Shown here one piece after another: positions 16,570 through 24,564 of a stretch of 64,000 nt of DNA. Origin of the DNA: an uncultured Sphingomonas sp. (GTDB lineage: Bacteria > Pseudomonadota > Alphaproteobacteria > Sphingomonadales > Sphingomonadaceae); assembly GCA_913775975.1 (NCBI GenBank), contig CAJYLQ010000044.1:40965-104964 (forward strand), written 5' to 3'. Each line of letters opens with the position of its first letter. The first letter of the stretch is position 1. A model generated the notes under the pieces. That model saw nothing but the letters and a program-made list of their open reading frames with translations. It was not told the DNA's origin and did no database searches. The position numbers and the translations under genes were made by a program.

Positions 16570-17586
16570 TCAGTCCCCCGTCACCTTCGCCGGGCCCAGA
16601 TCGCCCTGCCCCACCGTGCCGCTGGCCATCGCCAGCATGGCGTCGAGGCTCTTCTTCGCGCGCAGGCGCAGCCCCTCTTCCATCTCGATACGCGGCGAGA
16701 GGTCGCGCAGCGCGACGTACAGCTTCTCCATCGTATTGAGCGCCATGTACGGGCAGATGTTGCAGTTGCAGTTGCCGTCCGCCCCCGGCGCGCCGATGAA
16801 GCGCTTGCCCGGCATCGCCTTTTCCATCTGGTGGATGATGTGCGGCTCGGTCGCGACGATCAGCGTGTCGCCCGGCATTGCCGCGGCATATTCCAGGATG
16901 CCGCGCGTCGAGCCGACATAATCGGCATGATCCAGGATCACCGCCGGACATTCCGGGTGCGCGGCGATCGGCGCGGCGGGATGCTGCGCCTTCAGCTTCA
17001 GCAGCTCCGTTTCGGAAAACGCCTCGTGGACGATGCACACGCCCGGCCACAGCAGCAGGTCGCGGCCCGTCTTGCGCGCCAGATAGCCGCCCAGATTGCG
17101 GTCGGGGCCGAAGATGATCTTCTGTTCCGGCGGGATCTTCGCGAGGATCGTCTCGGCGGAAGAGGACGTCACGATCACGTCCGACAGCGCCTTCACCTCG
17201 GCGGAGCAGTTGATGTAGGTCAGCGCGATATGATCCGGGTGCGCGGCGCGGAAGGCGGCGAACTGTTCGGGCGGGCAGCTGTCCTCCAGCGAACAGCCGG
17301 CGTCCATGTCGGGCAGCACGACGATCTTCTGCGGCGACAGGATCTTCGCGGTCTCCGCCATGAAGCGGACGCCGCAAAAGGCGATCACGTCCGCCTCCGT
17401 CGCCTGCGCCTTGCGCGACAGGTCCAGGCTGTCGCCGACGAAATCGGCCAGATCCTGCAATTCCGGCTTCTGATAGTAATGCGCCAGGATCACGGCGTTC
17501 CGCTCCCGCCGGAGACGGTCGATCTCGTCGCGCAGATCGGTGCCGGTGGGCAGGCCCGAGCGGATGGTCCCCGGTTCGAAAGTCAT
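16570..17586 (-). CDS. nadA: Quinolinate synthase
   Basis: This 338-residue enzyme condenses iminoaspartate with dihydroxyacetone phosphate to quinolinate, using a [4Fe-4S] cluster. Conserved signatures are VILAHYYQKPELQDLAD, GDSLDLSRKAQ, CGVRFMAETAKILSP, DMDAGCSLEDSCP, TYINCSAEVK, GPDRNLGGYLA, HPECP and NCNCNICPYM, which carry the cluster Cys residues. The length is typical of the longer A-type family. It leads the nadA-nadC-membrane protein-RNase T2 directon. No aspartate oxidase gene is adjacent, so the iminoaspartate source lies elsewhere in the genome. Confidence 0.97.
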   Translation of the reverse strand: MTFEPGTIRSGLPTGTDLRDEIDRLRRERNAVILAHYYQKPELQDLADFVGDSLDLSRKAQATEADVIAFCGVRFMAETAKILSPQKIVVLPDMDAGCSLEDSCPPEQFAAFRAAHPDHIALTYINCSAEVKALSDVIVTSSSAETILAKIPPEQKIIFGPDRNLGGYLARKTGRDLLLWPGVCIVHEAFSETELLKLKAQHPAAPIAAHPECPAVILDHADYVGSTRGILEYAAAMPGDTLIVATEPHIIHQMEKAMPGKRFIGAPGADGNCNCNICPYMALNTMEKLYVALRDLSPRIEMEEGLRLRAKKSLDAMLAMASGTVGQGDLGPAKVTGD

Positions 17587-17637
17587 GGTCGCAAATTCTC
17601 CCGTCGCGACGCGACATAGGGACTTGGCGGCTGTTTG

Positions 17638-18396
17638 TCAGCGGCGGTTGGACAGCACCTCTTCGATCGAGCGGGACACGTCCCATTTCTCGTCATTGGC
17701 GACGGGCTCGTCGGCGAAGCGGACGGCGATGTGCGCGTCCACCCCCGCCGCGCGCAGCGGCAGGCCGAAGTTGTTCTCCACCGCGCGCCGCGTCGCATCG
17801 CGGGCCAAGCGTAGCGCCATCGGCTCGCGCGCCTGCCTCAGCAGCTCCGCCTGGCCGGCGGCGCGGTTCGCCGCGTCGAGGCGCTTTTCCGCGTCGGTGA
17901 AGGTCGCGAGCACCCCGCCAGAGCCGTATTCGCGCACCGCCGCCAGATCGACCTGCGGCCCGTCCACCTCCACCGGCGGCAGGCGGACGGACAGCGTACG
18001 CGTCTCAGGGTTCCACGCCACGTCGCGCGCGGTCAGCTTGCCCAGATCGACCTCATACCGGACGGTGCCCGGCATGATGAGCGTCTTCTGCGTCGAAAAG
18101 CCCAGTTGCGACTGGCTGGAGGTGACGACCGCGACATAGCGCGCGGCGAAGGCGGACAGCCGGTTCTGTTCGCGCAGACCCTGCAGGCTGGATGCGGCGA
18201 TGGTGGTGGGATCGGGCGCCAGCCGCTCCTCGACATAGCGCTGCACCCCCCACAGGCCGAGCAGCAGCGCGAGCACGAGGAAGATGATGACGCCCGCCGC
18301 GCGGATCAGGAAGGTGCCGGTGCCGCCGGACCGGGCGGGCGCGGCGACCGGGGCGGACGGCGTCGCGGGGGCGATGGGTGTCGAAGGTTCGGTCAT
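17638..18396 (-). CDS. DUF4230 domain membrane-anchored protein
   Basis: The 252-residue protein has a Pro/Ala-rich N terminus, one transmembrane helix (about residues 30-50, AAGVIIFLVLALLLGLWGV) and a DUF4230 domain in the periplasm. The family function is not known. Typical segments are TSSQSQLGFSTQKTLIMPGTVRYEVDLGKL, here read in parts, and LRQAREPMALRLARDATRRAVENNF. The ATG at 18396 overlaps the stop of the upstream MBL hydrolase (ATGA), and I prefer it over a start 27 bp upstream. It is the second gene of a two-gene unit ending 51 bp before nadA. Confidence 0.85.
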   Translation of the reverse strand: MTEPSTPIAPATPSAPVAAPARSGGTGTFLIRAAGVIIFLVLALLLGLWGVQRYVEERLAPDPTTIAASSLQGLREQNRLSAFAARYVAVVTSSQSQLGFSTQKTLIMPGTVRYEVDLGKLTARDVAWNPETRTLSVRLPPVEVDGPQVDLAAVREYGSGGVLATFTDAEKRLDAANRAAGQAELLRQAREPMALRLARDATRRAVENNFGLPLRAAGVDAHIAVRFADEPVANDEKWDVSRSIEEVLSNRR

Positions 18397-19268
18397 GCCG
18401 CGATCCGTCCCGTCGTCCGCCATGTCTCGCCATCCTCCTCCACCAGCCCGCGCGCGCGCAGATCGTACAGATGCGCCAGAACGGAGCGCCCCGCCGCCCC
18501 CGCCAGACGCGGGTCGAGGCCGACATACATGCGCGCGACCATCGCCGGCACGTCCTGCGCGCTCCCGGTCAGTAGGCGCAAGATCTGCCCCTCGCGCTGG
18601 CGGCGGTGGCCCAGCATCCCGCGAACCAGTCGCTGCGGATTTTCCACCGCCTCGCCATGGCCCGGATAATAGACGCGATCGGTACGGCCGAGCAGCCGGT
18701 CGAGGCTGGCCATATAGGCCCCCATGTCGCCATCGGGCGGGGAGACGACGCTGGTCGCCCAGCCCATCACATGGTCGCCCGAAAACAGCGCGCCGCTGTC
18801 GTCCAGCGCATAACAGAGGTGGTTCGCGGTATGGCCGGGCGTCGCGATCGCGGTCAGCGACCAGCCCTCGCCCGCCACCGTATCGCCGTCCGCCAGGATG
18901 CGATCGGGCGCATAGTCGCGGTCGAATGCGGCGTCGGCTCGCGCGCCGTGATCGTCGGGCGCATGCGGTGCGCCGCCCATCACCGGCGCGCCCGTCGCGG
19001 CGACGAGCGGGCGGCTGGCGGGGCTGTGATCGCGGTGGTGATGCGTCAGCAGGATCGCGCGGACCGGCCGGCCGGCGATCGCGGCGGTCAGCGCGGCGAG
19101 GTGCGCCGGATCGTCCGGGCCCGGATCGATGACGGCGAGATCGGTGGTGCCGACCAGATAGGATTGCGTACCCGTGAAGGTGTAGGCGGAGGCGTTGGGG
19201 GCGAGCACGCGGATAACGCGCGGCTCCAGCTCGATCGGAACGCCGGTGGGGGTTTCGGGCATGGCCAT
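18393..19268 (-). CDS. MBL-fold metallo-hydrolase
   Basis: This is a 291-residue metallo-beta-lactamase-fold hydrolase. Zinc-site motifs are HHHRDHSPAS (the HxHxDH site), TPGHTANHLCY, SGDHVMGWA and YPGHGEAV. A C-terminal winged-helix-like part (AHLYDLRARGLVEEDGE) makes it like LACTB2/glyoxalase-II-related proteins that act on thioesters or RNA. The substrate cannot be assigned. The ATG at 19268 (MAMPETPTG) is chosen; another lies two codons in. It is coupled to the DUF4230 gene by an ATGA overlap. Confidence 0.9.
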   Translation of the reverse strand: MAMPETPTGVPIELEPRVIRVLAPNASAYTFTGTQSYLVGTTDLAVIDPGPDDPAHLAALTAAIAGRPVRAILLTHHHRDHSPASRPLVAATGAPVMGGAPHAPDDHGARADAAFDRDYAPDRILADGDTVAGEGWSLTAIATPGHTANHLCYALDDSGALFSGDHVMGWATSVVSPPDGDMGAYMASLDRLLGRTDRVYYPGHGEAVENPQRLVRGMLGHRRQREGQILRLLTGSAQDVPAMVARMYVGLDPRLAGAAGRSVLAHLYDLRARGLVEEDGETWRTTGRIAA

Positions 19269-19340
19269 GGAAATGGCGGGTCGGGGGGCCGCTGGCAAGC
19301 CCGCCCCCCTTCCCGCCCTAGTCCCCGCCCTGCTCCCCGC

Positions 19341-21020
19341 TCAGTCGGCCATGCTCTCGCGCAGTTCCCTCGCCGCATCGTCCAGCCCCGCCAGCGCGTC
19401 GCGGCGCTGCTGGTCGGTCAGGTTCCGGTTGCTTTCGATCGAGCGGCGGGCGGTGGCGATGCTCGCCAGACCCTGCGACAGGCCGGCACGTCGCGAATAG
19501 GCGGCGTTGCGTTCCGCCATCGCCGCCTGCCGCTCCGCCATCGCGGCCTGCTGCTCCGCCATCCGCGCCTGCTGCTCGGCGAAGCGGCCCTGCGTATCCG
19601 CCTCGGCCAGCGCGCGGCGCGCCTGAGCCTGCGCCGTCGCGGCGGCGGCCTCGATCCGGTTGCGGCAGACGACCATCTCGCGGCGACCGTCGCTGTCGCG
19701 GCGGACCACGCTGGGGCCCGCGAGCGGCTGGCAATCGCCATTGGTCACGACGATCGACTGGCCGTCGCGCACCGTCACGGTCGTGGTGGCGTTCGCGGGC
19801 TGGGCGGGCCGGGCCGGCTGCGGCGGCACCGGCGGCATCTTCGGCAGCGGATGTTCGGCGAGATAGCGGGCGGCGGCGGCGCCCTCATAGACGCTGGACG
19901 TGTCGGCACCCTTGACGACAACGCGCAGCGACCGTGGCTTTTCCGGGGCCGCCAGAGCGGCGGGCGGCGCGGGCTCCGTCGGCGTGGCGGGCACGGCCGG
20001 CGGCTGCGGCGCGGCGAGGCGGACGCCGGTCGCGTCCTCCACCTTCGCGGTCATCGCGGCGGCGGCCTCCGTGCCGGAGGCGGTGGTGACGAGCCCGGTC
20101 GCGACCAGCGCGACGACGGCGGCGGCGCCGGTGGCCAGCCGCGTGCGCGACAGGCGGGTGATGGACAACATGCGCAATCTCCCCTTCAGGTCGGAAATGG
20201 TGTGGAGGTGGCAGGTCGCGGCGACTGCGCCGCCATGCGCGGCCTTCACGATCGCGCAGGCATAGATGTGGCGGTCGGCACGGCTGCGGCCAGCCAGGAC
20301 GCGCGCGTCGTTGGCCAGTTCCTGATCGGCGCGAAAGGCGCGAAAGGCGCGCCAGGCCAGCGGGTTGAACCAGTGGACCGCCAGCACCGCCAGCGCCACC
20401 CAGTTGGCGAACAGGTCGCCGCGCGCGTGGTGGCCAAGCTCGTGCGCCAGCGCCAGTTCGCGCTCGTCGGCGTCATAGCGGTCGGCGAAATCGTCCGGGA
20501 AGGCGACGAAGCGGCGGCCGATCCCGGCGACGGCAAGCCCGAAGGCGAGCGGCCCGGCGGCCGCCGGCGTCTCCACCACGCGCACCCCGTCCACCTCGTC
20601 CACCGTCCGCGCGGCCTGCAACAGCCCCCGGCAGAAGCGGCGGTGCCGCCAGAAATGATAGAGGAAGAAGGCGCCCGCCCCCGCCGCCCACAGGCCAAGA
20701 ACGATCAGGCCCCAGGGGATAGCCATCGCGACGGGCGCGGCGACGGCGAGCGGGGCGGTCGTTACGGCGGGCTCGGCGGCCGGGGCGATGGCGGGGACGA
20801 TCAGCGTCGTCGCGACCTCTCCGGCGCGGCTGATCGGCATCGCCGCCTGCTCGCGCCAGGCGGCGGGCAGCGGCGGCAGCGCGAGGCGCAGCACCGGCAG
20901 TGCCCAGAGCGCATAGGCGACCTGCGGCCCGAACACCCGCCGCACCGGCGCGCGCGCCACCAGCACCAGCGCCATCAGCAATGCCGAGGCGACCAGCGCC
21001 TCCACCAGCCAGCCGGTCAT
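19341..21020 (-). CDS. M56 family metallopeptidase, BlaR1-like sensor
   Basis: This 559-residue membrane protein has an N-terminal multi-helix region and a cytoplasmic zinc-protease core, LALAHELGHHARGD (HEXXH), with the downstream ELANDARVL third-ligand region. In BlaR1/MecR1 systems this protease signals destruction of the BlaI repressor on an external cue. There is no penicillin-binding sensor domain here. Instead, after the last helix (about residue 300) comes a Pro/Ala-rich linker and a C-terminal Ala/Gln/Arg coiled coil with repeated AEQQARM/AERQAAM units. The cue is therefore unlikely to be classical beta-lactam binding. The start overlaps the blaI stop (ATGA), and both probably answer to the operators at 21405-21443. 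Confidence 0.88.
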   Translation of the reverse strand: MTGWLVEALVASALLMALVLVARAPVRRVFGPQVAYALWALPVLRLALPPLPAAWREQAAMPISRAGEVATTLIVPAIAPAAEPAVTTAPLAVAAPVAMAIPWGLIVLGLWAAGAGAFFLYHFWRHRRFCRGLLQAARTVDEVDGVRVVETPAAAGPLAFGLAVAGIGRRFVAFPDDFADRYDADERELALAHELGHHARGDLFANWVALAVLAVHWFNPLAWRAFRAFRADQELANDARVLAGRSRADRHIYACAIVKAAHGGAVAATCHLHTISDLKGRLRMLSITRLSRTRLATGAAAVVALVATGLVTTASGTEAAAAMTAKVEDATGVRLAAPQPPAVPATPTEPAPPAALAAPEKPRSLRVVVKGADTSSVYEGAAAARYLAEHPLPKMPPVPPQPARPAQPANATTTVTVRDGQSIVVTNGDCQPLAGPSVVRRDSDGRREMVVCRNRIEAAAATAQAQARRALAEADTQGRFAEQQARMAEQQAAMAERQAAMAERNAAYSRRAGLSQGLASIATARRSIESNRNLTDQQRRDALAGLDDAARELRESMAD

Positions 21021-21385
21021 GCCTTCAGCTCCTTCAGCAGTGCCTCGATCTCCGCGATGTCGCGCGCGGTCAGCTCGTCCCGCTCGGCCAGATGCGCGAC
21101 CAGCGGGGTCAGGCGGCCGCCGAACAGCCGGTCGATCAGCCGCCGGCTTTCGCCCGAGACATAATCCTCGCGCGCGACGAGCGGGCGATAGAGATAACGC
21201 CGGCCATCTTCCTCATGCGCGATCGCCGCCTTGGCGAGCAGCCGCCCCAGCAGCGTCTTGACGGTGTTGCCGCTCCAGCCGCGCGCGGGGTCGACCCGCT
21301 CCGCCACGTCCTGCGCGGTGAGCGGGGATTCGTCCCACAGCACCTCCATGACGACATGTTCGGCATCGCTGATACGTTCGGCCAC
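21017..21385 (-). CDS. BlaI/MecI/CopY family transcriptional repressor
   Basis: This 122-residue winged-helix repressor shows ISDAEHVVMEVLWDESPLTAQDVAERV (helix-turn-helix region, residues 5-32), WSGNTVKTLLGRLLAKAAI (recognition and wing) and YLYRPLVAREDYV. The C-terminal dimerisation helix is followed by ELKA. A family protease-site region (RRYLYRP...) is present but not proven functional. The start is GTG at 21385, with AGGGAG about 10 bp upstream. Two palindromic operators lie directly upstream (21405-21443), so it should repress itself and the coupled M56 protease gene. Confidence 0.92.
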   Translation of the reverse strand: MAERISDAEHVVMEVLWDESPLTAQDVAERVDPARGWSGNTVKTLLGRLLAKAAIAHEEDGRRYLYRPLVAREDYVSGESRRLIDRLFGGRLTPLVAHLAERDELTARDIAEIEALLKELKA

Positions 21386-21404
21386 GACTCGGCTCTCCCT
21401 GATC

Positions 21405-21443
21405 GACTACGCATGTAATCACATTGACTACGCGCGTAGTCAA
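21405..21443 (-). promoter_or_regulatory. Two BlaI-type operator palindromes
   Basis: A perfect 20-bp palindrome lies at 21424-21443 (core GACTACGCGCGTAGTC). A near-perfect one, GACTACGCATGTAATC, lies at 21405-21420. Their centres are 21 bp apart, two helical turns. Both resemble the ACTAC-N4-GTAGT pattern of BlaI/MecI sites. They sit 20-58 bp upstream of the repressor start and so overlap its promoter. Confidence 0.82.
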
Positions 21444-21466
21444 TGGCCGGGAGCCGGCCGCGTGGT

Positions 21467-22195
21467 TCAGCCCGCCAGCGTCTTTTCCACGGTGCGCCAC
21501 AGCGCCGCGATCGCCTGCGCGCCGGCGGAGCGGGGGGCGTAGGCGGCGACGGGCGCGCGGCGTTCCGTCATCGCCTCGATCGTGCTGGCCATGGGAATGA
21601 CCGGCCAGTCGGGATGCTCCTCCAGCGCGGCGCGGTGCAGCGCGCGGCGGCGGTCGACCATCGAGAAGACGGGGAGCAGCGGCACGTTCGGCCCCTTCTT
21701 CGCGGTCACATGCGCGCGCACCGTGTCATAGGCGCGGCGGGCGAGCGGCGAGGGGATCACGGGCACCACCACCAGATCGGCGGCGCGCAGGATCTGGTCG
21801 GACGTGTCGGTCAGGCCGGGCGGGCAATCGACGACGATGCGGTCATGGTCGCGCGCCAGGTCGTCGACCAGCTTCGCCAGCCGCTTCTTCTTGTCGAGAT
21901 CGTGGAACAGCCGGTCGAGATCGCGCAGCGAGGCATCGGCGGGCAGCAGCGCCAGCCGCTCTACTGCGGTCTTGCGAACCAGCGTCGCGGGATCGACCGC
22001 CTTGGTGATCGCCGCCTGCGCCGCAGTGCGGCCTGGCCCGTCGGCGCCGAGCACGAAGCTGGCGGCGGCCTGCGCATCGAGATCCCACAGCAAGGTGCGA
22101 CGCGCGGACAGGGTCGCGGCGGCGGCGGCCAGGTTGACCGCCAGCGTCGTCTTCCCCACCCCGCCCTTCAGACTGTAGACCGCGACCGTCGCCAT
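21467..22195 (-). CDS. ParA/MinD-like ATPase
   Basis: This is a 242-residue deviant Walker ATPase. The P loop is SLKGGVGKTTLAVN (residues 8-21), with the signature Lys before GGVGK. The Walker A' region is LLWDLDAQAAAS, and VVDCPPGLTDTSDQILRAADLVVVP holds the switch and Walker B regions. Such proteins position chromosomes, plasmids or protein complexes, or regulate expression. No ParB-like partner or centromere-like repeat adjoins it, so this is an orphan ParA and not a partition locus. It is 31 bp downstream of ruvA on the same strand, in the place where ruvB often stands. Confidence 0.87.
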   Translation of the reverse strand: MATVAVYSLKGGVGKTTLAVNLAAAAATLSARRTLLWDLDAQAAASFVLGADGPGRTAAQAAITKAVDPATLVRKTAVERLALLPADASLRDLDRLFHDLDKKKRLAKLVDDLARDHDRIVVDCPPGLTDTSDQILRAADLVVVPVIPSPLARRAYDTVRAHVTAKKGPNVPLLPVFSMVDRRRALHRAALEEHPDWPVIPMASTIEAMTERRAPVAAYAPRSAGAQAIAALWRTVEKTLAG

Positions 22196-22225
22196 CGCCC
22201 GGCTCCCCGTTAATCGGGATCAACC

Positions 22226-22822
22226 CTATCGCGCCGCCTTCTTCAGCGCCAGCCGCACGAGCGCATCGAGCGTCGCGCCCGTGCCAAGCTCATCCTCCGC
22301 CTTGCCGACCGCCGCCGCCGCCTCGGCCGGGCGGAAGCCGAGGTTCAGCAGCGCCGAAACGGCATCCGCCGATGCCCCGACGGGCAGCGCCTGCGCGGTC
22401 GCGGCGGGGCCGAGCGGCACGGCACCCACCTTGTCCTTCAATTCGCGCACGATGCGTTCGGCCAGTTTTGGGCCGACGCCGTTGGCGCGCGCGACCATCG
22501 CCTTGTCCTGCGCGCCGACCGCGCGGGCCAGCTCCGCCGGCTCCAGCGCGGACAGGATGGCGAGCGCCACGCGCGCGCCGACACCCTGCACGCCGGTGAG
22601 CAGCCGGAACCAGTCGCGCTCGCCCGCGCTGGCGAAGCCGACGAGGCGGATGAAATCCTCCCCCACCAGCATCTCGGTAAACAGCGTCGCCGCCTCGCCC
22701 ACCGGGCCGATCGCGGCCAGCGTGCGTGACGAGGCGCCGACCAGATAGCCGACGCCGCCGACATCGATCACCGCATGGTCGATCCCGGTCGAATCGAGCC
22801 GCCCCTTCAGATGCGCGATCAT
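22226..22822 (-). CDS. ruvA: Holliday junction branch migration subunit RuvA
   Basis: This 198-residue protein has the three RuvA domains: an OB fold ([28 protein letters not shown]), a helix-hairpin-helix region ([19 protein letters not shown] and [19 protein letters not shown]), and a C-terminal RuvB-binding domain ([21 protein letters not shown]). It binds the Holliday junction and loads RuvB. It lies 4 bp downstream of ruvC in the same direction. ruvB does not follow; an orphan ParA gene does. Confidence 0.96.
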   Translation of the reverse strand: MIAHLKGRLDSTGIDHAVIDVGGVGYLVGASSRTLAAIGPVGEAATLFTEMLVGEDFIRLVGFASAGERDWFRLLTGVQGVGARVALAILSALEPAELARAVGAQDKAMVARANGVGPKLAERIVRELKDKVGAVPLGPAATAQALPVGASADAVSALLNLGFRPAEAAAAVGKAEDELGTGATLDALVRLALKKAAR

Positions 22823-22826
22823 ATCG

Positions 22827-23342
22827 TCATGCTCCTGCCGTCACCCGCGCCCGCCGCGCCATGCCCGCCGCGCTGGCGAGATGGTGCGCATGGGTGATCG
22901 CCACCGCCAGTGCGTCCGCCGCGTCCGGCCCGGCCAGCTTCGCGCCGGGCAGCAGCACCGCCATCATCGCCTGAATCTGCCGCTTTTCCGCGCCGCCCGT
23001 GCCGACCACCGCCTTCTTCACGGTGGACGGATGATATTCGCCGATCGCCATCCCCGCCTGTGCCGCCGCCAGCAGCACGACGCCGCGCGCCTGCCCCAGC
23101 TTCAGCGTCGACTGCGCGTTGGTGTTGCCCAGCACCTCCTCCACCGCCGCGCTTTCGGGGCGCTCGGCGCGGATAACGTCGATCAGCGCGGCGTGCAGGT
23201 TCGTCAGCCGGCGCGGCAGCGGCATGGACGGATCGGTCTTGATCTGCCCGTTCGCGATATGCGTCAGCCGGTTGCCGTCCGCGCGGATCACCCCCCAGCC
23301 CGTCGTGCCGAGCCCGGGGTCGAGGCCGAGGATGATGGTCAA
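22827..23342 (-). CDS. ruvC: Holliday junction resolvase RuvC (TTG start)
   Basis: This 171-residue endonuclease resolves Holliday junctions by paired nicks. Catalytic acidic residues are in [13 protein letters not shown] (first Asp), [14 protein letters not shown] (Glu) and [15 protein letters not shown] (last Asp). The canonical start position is a TTG codon at 23342, not ATG. It overlaps the stop of the upstream DUF559 gene (TTGA). The only Shine-Dalgarno-like sequence, GGGGAGGGG, is one arm of the repeat palindrome at 23345-23380, five bases away. Insertion of the repeat unit therefore appears to have rebuilt the ruvC translation start. Confidence 0.95.
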   Translation of the reverse strand: MTIILGLDPGLGTTGWGVIRADGNRLTHIANGQIKTDPSMPLPRRLTNLHAALIDVIRAERPESAAVEEVLGNTNAQSTLKLGQARGVVLLAAAQAGMAIGEYHPSTVKKAVVGTGGAEKRQIQAMMAVLLPGAKLAGPDAADALAVAITHAHHLASAAGMARRARVTAGA

Positions 23343-23755
23343 GCAAGCCCCTCCCCTTCAGGGGAGGGGTTGGGGTGGGGCGGCTCCACCGTCGCTGCCC
23401 ACCGTTTCGGCCGGGCTCGGGCCGCCGCGAGGATGGTCGTCAACACGCCCTCCATGTTCTGCATCACATCGGCATTGCTGAAGCGAAAGATCGCAACACC
23501 CTCCCGGGCCATAGCCGAGTCTGACAGCCGGTCAGCCACCGGATCTTGCGTGATCCCGTCGATCTCGACGCCGAGCGCCACCGAGGCACAGAAAAAATCG
23601 AGGATACGGGACCGAATCACATACTGCCGGCGAAATTTTAAGCCGCCGAGGCGGGAGCCCGACAGATGCCGCCAGAGCCGGATCTCGGGTTCGGTCGGCG
23701 ACCGGCGATTGTCGCGCGCGTAACCCTTCAACCGCTCGTTCACCGCGTCCCCCAC
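23339..23755 (-). CDS. DUF559 (Vsr-like) endonuclease-domain protein
   Basis: This 138-residue protein has a single DUF559 domain, a relative of very-short-patch-repair endonucleases in the restriction-endonuclease fold. Visible features are [45 protein letters not shown] (the Asp...Glu-x-Asp catalytic pattern), and [19 protein letters not shown]. Its GTG start (23755) and its C-terminal tail [13 protein letters not shown] are both encoded inside the two identical inverted repeats that bracket it (23345-23380, 23750-23785). It interrupts yebC-ruvC in sense orientation, and its stop overlaps the ruvC start. No methylase partner is adjacent, so this is not a restriction pair. Function is unknown. 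Confidence 0.87.
   Translation of the reverse strand: MGDAVNERLKGYARDNRRSPTEPEIRLWRHLSGSRLGGLKFRRQYVIRSRILDFFCASVALGVEIDGITQDPVADRLSDSAMAREGVAIFRFSNADVMQNMEGVLTTILAAARARPKRWAATVEPPHPNPSPEGEGLA
23345..23380 (-). repeat. 36-bp palindromic repeat, left copy of an inverted pair
   Basis: The repeat contains a perfect 9-bp stem, CCCCTCCCC (23348-23356) with GGGGAGGGG (23361-23369), around TTCA, followed by TTGGGGTGGGG. It is identical over all 36 bases to the reverse complement of 23750-23785. On the minus strand it encodes the C-terminal tail of the DUF559 protein and supplies the ribosome-binding-like GGGGAGGGG before the ruvC TTG. Confidence 0.95.
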
Positions 23756-23785
23756 CCCAACCCCTCCCCTGAAGGGGAGGGGCTT
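23750..23785 (+). repeat. 36-bp palindromic repeat, right copy of an inverted pair
   Basis: This is the exact reverse complement of 23345-23380, with the two copies 369 bp apart. It lies six bases beyond the yebC stop. Read on the minus strand, it gives GGGGAGGGG followed by the GTG that can start the DUF559 gene. The hairpin could also act on the yebC 3' end. Confidence 0.95.
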
Positions 23786-23791
23786 ATCTCA

Positions 23792-24535
23792 TCAACCCAG
23801 CTTCTCCATGATCTCGTCGGAGACCTCGTAATTGCCCCACACGGTCTGGACGTCGTCGTCGTCGTCCAGCACGTCGAGCAGCTTGAACAGCGTCGCCGCC
23901 TCGCCCTCGTTCACCGCGACCATCGTCTGCGGCCGCCAGGCGAGCTTGGCGCCCTCCGCCTCGCCCAGCACCGGCTCCAGCGCCTTGGCGACTTCGTGCA
24001 GGTCGCCCTGCGCGGTCCAGATCTCGTGCCCGTCCTCGGACGAGCTGACATCCTCCGCCCCCGCCTCCAGCGCGGCCTCGAACACCTTTTCGGCGTCGCC
24101 GGCGCTGGCGGGGTAGTTGATGAGGCCCATCCGGTCGAACCCGTGGCTGACCGAGCCGCTGGCGCCCAGATTGCCGCCATTCTTCGACACCGCCGTGCGC
24201 ACGTTCGTCGCGGTGCGGTTGCGATTGTCGGTCAGCGCCTCGATGATGAGGCTGACGCCGCCGGGGCCGAACCCCTCGTAGCGGATTTCCTCGTAATTCT
24301 CCGCATCCCCGCGCGAGGCCTTGTCGATCGAGCGCTGGATATTGTCCTTCGGCATCGACTGCGCCTTGGCCGCGGCGATCGCGGCGCGCAGGCGCGGGTT
24401 CATGTCGGGATCGGGCAGGCCCATCTTGGCCGCCACGGTGATTTCGCGCGAAAGCTTCGAAAACATGCTGGAGCGCTTTTTGTCCTGCGCGCCCTTGCGA
24501 TGCATGATGTTCTTGAACTTGGAATGGCCTGCCAT
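23792..24535 (-). CDS. yebC: YebC/PmpR family translation/transcription factor
   Basis: This 247-residue member of the YebC/TACO1 family opens with [21 protein letters not shown]. It contains [38 protein letters not shown] and [23 protein letters not shown]. Members bind DNA or ribosomes; recent work on YebC2/TACO1 supports help in translating polyproline, while PmpR acts as a repressor. The gene is often first in yebC-ruvC-ruvA-ruvB, and here it precedes ruvC with only the DUF559-repeat unit between them. Confidence 0.95.
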   Translation of the reverse strand: MAGHSKFKNIMHRKGAQDKKRSSMFSKLSREITVAAKMGLPDPDMNPRLRAAIAAAKAQSMPKDNIQRSIDKASRGDAENYEEIRYEGFGPGGVSLIIEALTDNRNRTATNVRTAVSKNGGNLGASGSVSHGFDRMGLINYPASAGDAEKVFEAALEAGAEDVSSSEDGHEIWTAQGDLHEVAKALEPVLGEAEGAKLAWRPQTMVAVNEGEAATLFKLLDVLDDDDDVQTVWGNYEVSDEIMEKLG

Positions 24536-24564
24536 GGTCCGCCTCTGAGAAACTGGCGGGCCTG

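Noticed and set aside
18606..21164. 852-codon open frame on the plus strand
   Set aside because: It lies antisense to the MBL hydrolase and the M56/BlaI genes, all of which have intact motifs. The plus-strand product is low-complexity Arg/Gly/His.
21467..22195. ParA-like gene as part of a plasmid or phage partition locus
   Set aside because: No ParB, no iterons or centromere-like repeats, and the gene sits among core chromosomal genes.
23339..23755. DUF559 gene as part of a restriction-modification system
   Set aside because: No methyltransferase or recognition subunit is beside it, and the protein has only the small nuclease domain.
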